The position numbers and the translations under genes are program-made. Below are positions 9,960 to 19,235 of a DNA stretch of 40,793 nt, in pieces. Below the pieces are notes generated by a model, which ran no database searches, had not been told where the DNA came from, and was given only the letters and a program-made list of their open reading frames with translations. This stretch comes from Hydnum rufescens UP504 (lineage: Eukaryota; Basidiomycota; Agaricomycetes; Cantharellales; Hydnaceae): NCBI GenBank assembly GCA_014904985.1, contig MU129264.1, forward strand, positions 1 to 40,793, given 5' to 3'. How positions within the stretch are numbered: the stretch's first letter is position 1; each line of letters opens with the position of its first letter.

Positions 9960-10258
9960 ATAGAGAATAACAACCATCTCATTGGCAATAGATAAGAGAT
10001 TCTCTATGAAGAGTTGCAAGAGGAGGACTACTACATCAAATACAGGAAACTCACCCATCACCTTGAGATACTCAATCTCCAAGAAAGCTATATTAAGGAT
10101 GAGCAAGCCAATCTCAAATGTGAACTCATTCAGGTGCAAGAAGAAGTCAAATGCATCCAATCCATACCACTGGCAATCAGCCAGTTCCTCAAACCCATCA
10201 ATCACCTGACAAGAATTGTAGGATCCACAATCACCCCTGTGACAGTTGATGTGACATG
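9960..10258 (+). pseudogene. RPT3: RPT3 (26S proteasome ATPase) fragment, copy A
   Basis: The forward frame reads [10 protein letters not shown], then [36 protein letters not shown] and IVGST. This is the N-terminal coiled coil and OB-fold start of the 26S proteasome base ATPase Rpt3 (also called Yta2 or PSMC4), whose family has YIKDEQKNLKREL, AQEEVKRIQSVPLVIGQFLE and GIVGSTTGSNY at these places. There is one stop near its start (NR-stop), and it breaks off at GST. The AAA+ ATPase domain is absent. Several Arg codons of the family have become Cys or Gln (LKRE to LKCE, VKRIQ to VKCIQ), as CpG loss would cause. It lies directly upstream of the module copy on the other strand. Confidence 0.85.
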
Positions 10259-10287
10259 ATTTGCATTGGATCATCAAGAACTTTGGT

Positions 10288-10690
10288 AATGGAAAATAAC
10301 AATCATCTTGTTGGAATTGAGAAGAAAGCTCTCTATGAAGAGTTGCAAGAGGAGGACTACATCAAATACAAGAAACTTGCCTGTCACCTTGAGATGGTTG
10401 ATCTCCAAGAAAGCTATATTAAGGATGAACAGGCCAATCTCAAATGTGAACCCATTCAGGCCCAAGAAGTCAAACGCATCTAATCTGCACCACTGGTAAT
10501 CAGCCAGTTCCTCAGACCCATTGATCACCTGGCAGGAATAGTAGGAATCAACAACTGGCTCGAATTATGTTGCTTGTATTCTTTCCACTCTTGATCATGA
10601 ATTGCTGAAACCATCTTCCTCTGTTGCACTACACCAGCACTTCAACATCTTTTGGGATGGACACTCAGAAGCACAAGATCAGAGAGGTGG
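10288..10690 (+). pseudogene. RPT3: RPT3 fragment, copy B
   Basis: This is a second, longer copy of the same segment, offset by about 329 bases: [34 protein letters not shown], then VKRI and a stop, [16 protein letters not shown], and after a frameshift [18 protein letters not shown] and [11 protein letters not shown]. The family has [27 protein letters not shown] here, so the match extends well into the OB fold and ends about 10660, before the AAA+ domain. No intron is visible inside either copy; whether the parent gene has one there is not known from this window, so capture from DNA or RNA cannot be decided. Confidence 0.85.
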
Positions 10691-10699
10691 TTGAAATCC

Positions 10700-11854
10700 C
10701 TCTTAAGTGCTTTGGCTTGTATAAAAAATATTGATATCTATATACTCAGTGTATTAAATATTTCCTATGGCATTTAAATTATATCATCCCCCTGTATTCC
10801 ACCTCACCTCTGTTATCATTTTCATTCATGAGAGTGAAGCAATTGTGATGAAACGATTCAAAATCAACTGTCATTGTGCCAGATCCAAATTCCAACATGA
10901 CTCATCTTTTTACAGGTAAGCTGCCCAGAGGGCAGAGTTCTGTCCCAACAACTGGCCAGCCTGACAGCTCTGCCTGCAGACTGTTATGTCTCCTTTGGGA
11001 AACAGACTGAGCAAGGATACAGCTCTGCCTGTGCCTGCAATGTCAGATATATGTTTTTTCTCAATGACTCCACAGTGCTTGTAGCTCTGCCTGCAGCCTG
11101 CTTAGTCTCACATGGAGGGTACAAATCACCTCTATATTGGATCACTAATCCCTGGCATCCACCCTAACCATCGCCTGGAACACTGGCCTACTCAGGATGT
11201 TAAGAATGTGTTCACCTATCTGGCCATGTGGTGCATGATACAAGGGATTGTGATAGAAAGGGCCTGGTTTCAGGACCACATACATACTTTTTTCCTGCAA
11301 TCTCGATGCTGGGATATTAATGGATTATCTTTAGTTGTCCAATTTCATTATCTAGGTCGCTGTAGAGGGGCTGCAGGCTGTGGAGGATGCACTCGGTCAG
11401 CATATGAATGAAATGATGTTTTACCATCTGCCCCCTGGATTGCCAAAAGACTCATTGTGTTGCTTCTATTGATCTGCCTTGTCACTGAAGTTGTTGCGAA
11501 AAGAAAGTGAGCTCAATCTATTGTATCCTTAATCTTCTATGTATTTACAACTATTGACATAGAATTCTTTCAGGCTGGTCAGACACTTCCATTGATCTCA
11601 AAAGGCATGTCATTTTGATGTTTTTATAGGACCTAATAGGCCTGTGTTCTCTGTGATATCAAATATTGATTGGAAGGGGCCTTTATATCAAACAAGTGCA
11701 GTTTTGACATAGTTTTGACATCAATTTGAGATCAAAGTAGGGACTTGAGAATTCTGTTAGGCTTTATGCAAGTTTGACCATCTGTCATTCATCCAATCAA
11801 TCAAAAACAATAAACCAACTAAAGAATTTATACATAGGAAAATGAATCACAATC
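10700..11854. other. no gene recognised; short repeats
   Basis: Between the RPT3 fragments and the KDZ remnant no supported gene is seen. 10720-10800 is AT-rich. 10920-11100 holds two or three copies of an AGCTCTGCCTGCAGMCTG motif spaced about 60-115 bases apart. An open frame at 11112-11411 has no recognisable features and no conserved context, so it is not called. The 11500-11850 part is AT-rich with no structure noticed. Confidence 0.4.
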
Positions 11855-14800
11855 CTAGGCTTCTTCTACACTAGCTTGATCCATAGCAACTATCAAACTG
11901 GCCTCCTGTGGCTCGAAGGACTCTTCCAACTCTCCACCCTCTGTATCATCAGAACTTGCATCAGAATCATAGTCTGCAGACAATCTCTCATTCCTTTGAG
12001 TAGTCAGGGGAGGCTGGAGATCTGATATGGCAGTACCATCAAATTCCATTTCATGTTGAACCTGAGTCCAAACAGCATGGTGTTCTTGCAGTGGCAAAGG
12101 CCTGCAAATATGATCCCAAGAAGGAGCACCAGATGAGATAGGAACCTGGACCATGTCCTTTTTCCAAGCTGTCATCCACTCATACAGCTGGTTTGCCTGG
12201 TGAAGTGCAAAATATGATACATCTTCATCTTCAGACCCCATGATTACCTCCATCACATGAGAATACTCCTCACAGAACCAAGTCTGAAGATTTGCATGCT
12301 CAGCCTTGCATCTCTCAAGCTCCTGGCAACAGTTGGCTATCTCTTGTGAGAGCTGGATACCCCCTTTGACTGAAGGGTCAGCCAGCCATGGGGCACAATC
12401 CCATCAGGAAAATCTGTGATATCACCTCTCAAATCCTCCCAAATATCCTGATCCACATCAAGTTGGTAGAGTCCCTCCATTGTGAGCATAGGAGGAACAT
12501 ATTCCCCCTCCAAATACCTCCTTTCCCCTGAAGTGCCACCAGTTCCTTCAACTTTGCATTGTATTTTTTCACCATGGCTTCAATTCCTCCAGACTGACTT
12601 TTGACTGCTTTCTCAACATGGGCCTTGGTCTTCTGGTCCAATATGCAACTTGAATTTGCATGGTCCAAAGTTGCAAGCTCAAACTTCCTGGCTCTCAGCT
12701 TCCTGAGGAGCTGCTCCTGAAGCACATGAAGGTTGAGCTGGACATTAACCCATTTATCCCTCTTGAGCTGGCTTAATTCAGCAGCAGATGTCCAGTCAGA
12801 TAACTGTAGCTCATCAGTCTTCTTCTTGATGGTACCCTCCAAGCACTGGATAGCCTCCCTCAACAGCCAGACCTTCTCTTGCCACTCTGCCTGTACCAAG
12901 TTGCTTGCTGTTGACTCCCCTTCAACCAAATTTATCCCCTCTGCAATAGCATCCTTCAGATTCTCTTTCTGAGATTCAAGGGTTGCAGTCAGAGATATGA
13001 TCCTTTCAATTGCCTGTGCACCTTTGGTCTGAGATTGGTGTGAAACTGGTTGGCTATGGTACTCTTGTTGAGCCTTAAACTGGTCCAGTAAATAACTGAT
13101 AGAGCAATTCCCCAGCTTCATTTCAGCCTCCTCCATACATCTTTGTGCCCAATCAAGTCAGTCCTGGAGCCACTTTCCCATTCCTACTCACTTTACCCAA
13201 TCAATATGCTCCATCTGAAGGTCAAGAATGAAGAGATGCTGGTGATAACCAGTGACCTGCAGCCCAGGGATAAGTCAGCAAAGTTGGCTCCAAAATTGCT
13301 CACATCCTTCACCATCTGAGAGACCCCAATGCTCTGATTTATGTGGATGGTACCAGAGCTGGCATGCCCACTGATGACCATATGCATGGAATATAGAAAC
13401 CCCCACTCAAAGCAAGGCAGCCATTCTGCCCTGAACTTCCACTTCTTCAAACTTTGATCCATCTGACAGCCAATATAATACAAGGCTCCAACCCTCCAAT
13501 GACCTGGTAAGTGGTTCAGAAGAGTCTCAAGGAGGGCAAAGACATAGAACTGCTTCTCACCTGGAGTCCACATGCTTGCTACTGCAAGTGGAAAATCATG
13601 ATGGCACAAGAGAGCCATGACCCCAGTGTCTTCAAAAAACTGTGTTGATGCCTTAACCTGATCTCCATCAGCTGCAATGAATGACTCCCCACATGCATCA
13701 TATGCTGAGTTCAGTGCATGGAGACCTGGTTCAACCTTGTCAACCTCAGAGGGATCTCCATCAAAATCACGAGTGTCTGCTTTCTGCTTCTGGCCAGCAT
13801 GTGATGATCTGGCAGGTCACATCTCTGACATTCTCCTCTCCCACTGCTCAAGGTACCCCCTTGCTAAAACAATCATCCCAGGGGCAATAATCAGAGGATT
13901 GTGATTCCTGCTCTCCCCTTCATGTCCAGCTCATCGATCTCTATCACAGATCTGCTTGAGTTGGAAGTTTCCATCAATACAAACAATTGCCTGGATTCTG
14001 TAGGTTCCAATACAATTAGATTAGATATCACATCAATGCATCGATAATAGTCTAACTCACTGCATACTAGGAGATTCTGTATAGTTTCCTCCAAAACACA
14101 GTGGACATTGGGACCTCAAGTATGCCCTGGGGTGCACTGAATCAATGGATGCAGGGACGGCAGGAGCAGGACTGGTGGGAGTGGCATCAGGGTGAGGGAC
14201 AAGCTTTGGTTGACTCTGAACATTGGGATATTTACAGTCATTCACTGGGTCTTCTCATCCAACTCATTGTTCAAACATGTCTTATCACCTGCAATTACCT
14301 GGGTGATTTCTACTCTCACCAAGCAAACAAGCACTTGATAGTATGCAAGTGCATTTGCAAAGTGTCACCAAAATGAGTCTCCCATGGCAAATTCATGCCC
14401 ACAAGCCCTGAGATATTCCACCACCATGGCTGCCCATGCCCTTTCATTGGGTGCCATGTTGAGAAAAAGGGAGGCTACAAATTCCAACATGTCGAGACTG
14501 ACTGCCAAGCTAGGACAAAGAGGGGTGCAAGGAAAAAAGCTGTGCTCAATGAGCTGGATGCCAGCTGTGTGGCACAAGCAGACCTCTAGCACAATGTTCT
14601 CCAATCACTCCATGGAAATGCAGAGCACCTTAAGGGAGCAAAGCTTCTTGCCACATGTGCACATAGCTGGATTGCCAGGGGTACTGCTAGCAGACTTGGA
14701 GAAATGTTCCTGCATGACTTTCATGCAAGGGTGTAGAAGGCTGGGAAGCACATTGTTGTTCCACCTATATGCCTGAGCATGTTTATGGTGTGCATGGTGA

Positions 14801-15207
14801 GATTGCCTATCTCTCAGTATCCGTATTTGTGAGGGAGAAGCTTGAACACTCTCATATTGCAGAGCAAGGGGTTCCCAGCTGACATATTTGGATTGCATAA
14901 AAGGAGTATCTGGAGTAGCCACTGACAACAAGAAGTATTCAAGTGAAGGAGAAGGCGAGGTGAGAGATGCAGATGCATGTGGTGCAGGGAGAATTGAAGG
15001 TGTACTGGAGCCTCTTGGCTTTTTGGAGGGTCGTGGATGCTCAGGCTGGTCATTTTGGGCTTTCTGTGCTTTCTGCTCTGAGCATTTCTCTCTTCTCCTT
15101 TGTGCAGCAATGATGTGTCTGATCATTATGGCAACCTGCAGAGGTGGATGAGGCTGTATGACAAGTTCTGATGAGTGGTGGCTGCAGACAAAGCTGTGGC
15201 ATGACAC
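11855..15207 (-). pseudogene. KDZ-type transposase with CxC cysteine cluster, copy 1
   Basis: Order on the reverse strand: Ser/Pro-rich N-terminus with a basic stretch (15207-14900), a cysteine cluster (CTCGKKLCSLKVLC, 14605-14680), the FFPCTPLCPSLAVSLDMLEF and NERAWAAMVVEYLRACGHEF blocks (14604-14365), CPLCFGG (near 14100), VCIDGNF, ESFIAADGD, MALLCHHD (13618), GLSDGEGCEQFW in another frame, and a Lys/Glu-rich coiled coil with an acidic tail to 11855. These are the hallmarks of the KDZ (Kyakuja-Dileera-Zisupton) transposases and their associated CxC1-like domain. The usual LYDIxCQ motif reads LYYIGCQ, so an acidic residue thought to be catalytic is Tyr (codon at 13475-13477). Several stops and frameshifts, for example near 14604 and 13330, confirm a dead copy. 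CpG is scarce. Confidence 0.88.
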
Positions 15208-15429
15208 TCAAGAACCTTTGAAGAGGGTGTGAGGTGGCTGGATTAGACTGGGAAAAAAAAAACAAAGATGATAGGGTGGAGCCATGCAAGATACGTTCCC
15301 AGGGGAGTGTATGCTGGGTTCTGATGAGTGGTGACTGCATACAAAGCTGCAGTGTGACACTCAAGGACTGTTGAAGAGGGCACAAGGTGACCAGATTAGA
15401 CTGGAAAAAAAATGAAGATGATAGGGTGG
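15165..15429. repeat. direct repeat of about 115 bases
   Basis: GTTCTGATGAGTGGTGRCTG... at about 15165-15282 recurs at about 15317-15429 with roughly 85-90 percent identity by eye, both ending in GAAGATGATAGGGTGG or nearly so. The second copy abuts the LTR that starts at 15430. The repeat sits just upstream of the KDZ copy 1 coding start. Confidence 0.65.
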
Positions 15430-17153
15430 TGTGGAAGATAAAAACATCCAGTATCAAAAAATGTGAAATCACACCACTCCCAGCCTTTGGACAATCACAT
15501 GACCAATTATGAAATTAATTACAGCTACATGCAGAAATTGAATTCATTCTATAACTCCATATGTTTTGATCAGAGAGGTATGCCCATATAACACTTAGAA
15601 AGCTACAATTCACACCTTTTGAATAGTACCAAACACAAGTTGAATGGACCAAAACTGCACTCTCCAGACCAATTTTACTATCAAAATCTGGACGTTCCAG
15701 TAAAAAATGAATTCCTCTGTCAATTCACATCTAATCCTCTCGGAACAGCTGCACCTAGAAAGATATACAAGATCCACATCCAACAGTACTGAGCACGCAA
15801 AGAACAGATCAAAACTGAACTCTACAGAACAATATTACTATCAGAATCAACACCCATTAGTATTTTATGAACTTCTCCATCAGTTCGCATCTGATCTGCT
15901 TGGAACCACCACTCCCAGAAAGATGTTAAAAATCCGCATAGAATAATACCAAGAATGTCTATTACAGATGCAAACTGCTGTTTCTGCATTGAATCCCATC
16001 CCATGCACTTGTCCCCATTATCAACCAGCAACAAAAACACCTTAACCATTGGACTATGCTCAAATTGATCTCCAAAACCCAGAGATATCCTTTCATTTCA
16101 CCTCCCAGAATGCTCCACATGGTCAGTGACCTCATGCTTCAAGCATTCCACATGCTCAGCAAATTGGTGACATCACCCCCCTCATGATTTCTTTTGTTCT
16201 CCTTATGAATGACATCACTATGACATCACCCTTCTATGATTTCTTTTGTTCTCTTTATGCATGACTCATCTATGACTCACATATTCACTTTTTCTTTTGT
16301 TCTCACCTATGACTCACATATGACTCACCCATGAGGGAGTCATTTGCTTTAAACACAGCCACCTTCAGAAAGGTATAAAATCTGGTAGATTTCCTGTATC
16401 CCCCCATCATCTCCTCTCTGGAAATCATCACTGTCAACTGCTGTCAACTTTTCTGCTTGCCTGTAAAGAACAGTCTATCTATAAGCCATCTGGAGCTAAG
16501 TCATCTTCAAGGTTGTTGAGACAAAGCCACTGGAAGCCCTCTATGTGAATCACTAAAGCCAAGGATAGTTGCAGGACCTAAGGTTAGAGTTGCTGGACAT
16601 CCAAGGAAAAGTAAGCATGACAAAATACGAATCAGGTTTTGAAGAAAGAAGAACAAAAGATACTAACAAGACTAACCAAGCACTGACCAGTCTGTAACTC
16701 ACATATATCCACATTTTGACCAGGAGAACATAAACAGGAATCCACAAATATCAGTAAATGAACCAATGCAACATGAACAACATATAAGCCTTTCTACAAG
16801 CATCCCAGATGTATAAGCCTTTCCATAAGCATCCCACATGATGTATAAGCCTTCCTACAAGCATCCCCTATGTATAAGCCTTTCCATAAGCATCCCACAT
16901 GATGTATAAGCCTTCCTACAAACATCCCCTATGCATAAGCCTTTCTACAAGCATCCCAGACAATATATCATTGACTACAGCTAGTCCATATCCCATCCTA
17001 TTCTCCACTGAACACCATACACATCTTGCAGAGTGTGATCAATCATTGAAGCAAACCAACCCAATGAATAACAACAGAAATACAGTCTCCCATCTACACA
17101 CTGGCTGAACCAGATTTTGATTTGACAGTCATTGGAGCTCCCAACCCTTCTTC
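15430..17153 (+). repeat. LTR of a second retroelement, copy 1
   Basis: The segment starts TGTGGAAGATAAAAACATCC and is followed by a gag leader. It matches, in inverted orientation, 23594-22000 over its whole length; identifiable shared blocks include the start, a GGACATCCAAGG/CCTTGGATGTCC block at 16598 (22387 in the partner) and the terminal CTGGCTGAACCAG block at 17100. It has three imperfect 160-base units near 15550-15900. Many sites that are CG in the partner are TG or CA here. The 3' end is set only approximately, where the partner copy meets foreign sequence. Confidence 0.75.
16782..16961 (+). repeat. 30-33-base minisatellite inside the LTR
   Basis: Six units of ATGTATAAGCCTTTCYAYAAGCATCCCA(CATG) stand in tandem, alternating in type. 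The partner LTR has only one such unit (about 22200-22229). The difference accounts for most of the length difference between the two LTRs (about 1,724 against 1,595 bases). Confidence 0.8.
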
Positions 17154-17232
17154 TGTAACTGGTGGTCCTTACAGGGATAATTCTCACTTCAATAAACCTT
17201 TCACCTCTCCAAAGACATTCCACACCAACAAC

Positions 17233-17541
17233 ATGACAACATCCACAGACTCAGAAACAATGGCCAGAGTAGCAAACCCACAAGCTATGCCATGGCCTAC
17301 AGGCAGAGATGCTCTGCATTTTAAGGGAAAACGTCTCAACTACTTCCTCCTTGACTACAAAGCTTGTTGTGATGAAGCCCTCTACAATGACCACAAGAAG
17401 TGCAAGAACATTATACAATTCTGCAGCAACAAAGAAGCTGAACTTCTCAAGAATCTCCCAGAAGTTAAGAACCCAACAACCTTTGAAGCCCTGGCTACTC
17501 ATCTCAGGAAACTTTATGGACAGACAGACAGGCAACAATGA
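17233..17541 (+). pseudogene. retroelement Gag N-terminal fragment
   Basis: The Met at 17233 follows a candidate primer site (TGGTGGTCC near 17158) and a short leader. The frame reads MTTSTDSETMARVANPQAM, then the gag-like block FKGKRLNYFLLDYKACC, KKCKNIIQFCSNKEAELLKNLP and TFEALATHLRKLYG, the usual start of a retrotransposon Gag capsid domain. It stops at 17541 in TDRQQ. No zinc knuckle, protease or pol follows; a DDE transposon remnant lies next to it. The frame upstream is open to 17122, but that part belongs to the LTR and leader. The element type (Ty1/copia or Ty3/gypsy) cannot be settled from this fragment. Confidence 0.65.
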
Positions 17542-17684
17542 TACACTTGAGAACAACTAAGGTAGGGGTCATCCATAAGTCATCACTATACTGGCAAACT
17601 CCGATGATTATGTAAGCGGCCAACCTTGTCGATCCCAACTGGGATTTCAGGATATGAGCAATTGTGTGTATCTAGAGTACAATA

Positions 17685-18897
17685 TTATGCCTTTTTGGAC
17701 CTCATTAACTCCTGAATTACTTCCTGTGTTGCCTCCATTGGGATTTGGTGATGTCCCCGGTATTTATTTGTGGCATATGCTGCCTCCTTTCCATTCAAGC
17801 CCCGCCTATATCCATCCATGTATCACAATGCATGATTTGAAAACCTATCATGTAATCAGCAGATATATGAGGATAAAAAATGACATCAATGCATACCTTC
17901 TCATTGACAATAGAGGGACTGCTTCCAAAGCATTAAGTGCATTTTTTTCAACATCTTCAATGGTGGAGGAGGGGGGATACTCTCAATAGAGTCACTTTGC
18001 AAACCCCCAACACATTTCAATGAAATTGAGCTCGCAGTGGAATTTTGGAAGAAACAAAACTGTAAAGCCACATTCACGGCAGTGGCCTTCCAGAATTGAA
18101 TTGACATCAATGAAGTCTGGTTCACTGAATAGCAGCTGGTGACAGTAGCAGTTTACAGCACCCTTTTCACACTTGAAGTCAGGGTATTGGGCATGTAGGG
18201 TTTGGGCATTCTGATAACCACACTCTTCCAGAATGACTGCCATGCCTTTGAAAAGACCTGGGTGCATAAGGTGATTGTCGGCAAAGTAGAGAGACTGGGG
18301 TTTCCCATCAAACATCCCATCCCCCATATGCTTGAAGACCTTATTTAATTTCCCATCACTCCTGTACACAAGATTGCCTTCAGCATCATGCTCATTGACC
18401 TTGAGACCCCAGTTAGATTCTGGTTTGGATGTCCCCTTTGGCATATGACAAGCAGAGAGAGAGTCTTCTGGCCGCTTTGAGTGGGTCTTTGTGTTGTTGA
18501 AGATGAAAACATGATCTTCATTCAGATAGTGCTTTTCAAGTATGTCCATAGCAGCTGTGACTTGGTCCAGGACCTCATCATTAGTGAAGTAGCCATCATG
18601 ATTTTCCCCAGGCTTAAGGAGAACATGGGCACTTGATTTGCCATCTGGAGAATGAAGCCAGCCGTAATCTGCAGAGACAAAGTCGGCAACCATCAATGAA
18701 GCACCCTCCCCCTTTGCATATGGTTTGGGTGTTTCACTGTTGTGCACCCAATGAAGCCTCCAGCGGTCATGTGCATAAAAGATTGACTTGTCATGATACC
18801 AGATTGTGGTGTGCAGTGGCAGATTTCCAGTGGATACAGAGGCTGATACCTCTTCTTCCCCATCATTATTCCATTTCCTCAGGCTGGTCAACCACAT
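17685..18897 (-). pseudogene. DDE superfamily transposase, Tc1/mariner-like, dead
   Basis: The frame from 18897 to 17992 gives WYHDKSIFYAHD (first catalytic Asp), DFVSADYGWL, HVFIFNNTKTHSKR, and FLPKFHCELNFIEMCWG with the final Glu. This is the DDE transposase family common in basidiomycetes, which usually reads IFDNATTH and LPKFHCELNPIEQCWGYAK. The second catalytic Asp is Asn here (codon at 18496-18498), a single G-to-A change. After a frameshift the protein continues TIEDVEKNALNALEAVPLL, crosses a 52-base intron (17896-17845, GTATGC...GATAG) and ends YMDGYRRGLNGKEAAYA...HHQIP at 17685, with one CGA-to-TGA stop. The N-terminal helix-turn-helix region is missing. Terminal inverted repeats were not found. 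Confidence 0.85.
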
Positions 18898-18909
18898 TGA
18901 CTACCTATG

Positions 18910-18945
18910 TTAGGTACCAAATCTGTGCCATGAATTGGTACCTAA
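18910..18945. repeat. perfect inverted repeat, hairpin
   Basis: TTAGGTACCAA (18910-18920) and TTGGTACCTAA (18935-18945) form an 11-base perfect inverted repeat with a 14-base loop. The arms extend imperfectly to about 17 bases. Confidence 0.8.
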
Positions 18946-18949
18946 GTAG

Positions 18950-19148
18950 GTCCTACAATACTGGGGCCCCACTAGGGCCCAAATCCAAAGTTAAAGAGCA
19001 GTATCAATGCAATGGGGCCCAAAATGGGGCCCAAATGGGGCCCAAGTGGGGCCCAAGTGGGGCCCAAATGGGACCCAAGTGGATACATTCAAACTGCCTG
19101 CACCAATGGGGCCCAAATGTGTGAACTTGTCCCAAATCCACAGTAGGA
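18950..19148. repeat. GGGGCCC palindrome array, possible small MITE
   Basis: At least eight TGGGGCCCAAR units, including one full GGGGCCCC palindrome, lie between 18970 and 19115. The stretch is bounded by GTCCTAC on the left (about 18950) and its inverse GTAGGAC on the right (about 19142). That suggests a miniature inverted-repeat element of about 200 bases, but no target duplication was seen. Confidence 0.5.
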
Positions 19149-19235
19149 CACATGGAACTCAGATCTCTATTTTTTTTCCAAGTTAAACCAACCATAGTTT
19201 ACAAAATACAAGATATTACATTCAAATAGAACAAT

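Noticed and set aside
11112..11411. 99-residue forward frame
   Set aside because: No motif, no neighbour relation and no splice support; possible chance frame in AT-rich sequence.
16782..16961. Evenly spaced repeats that could suggest a CRISPR array
   Set aside because: Units are contiguous without unique spacers and lie inside a fungal LTR; the genome is eukaryotic.
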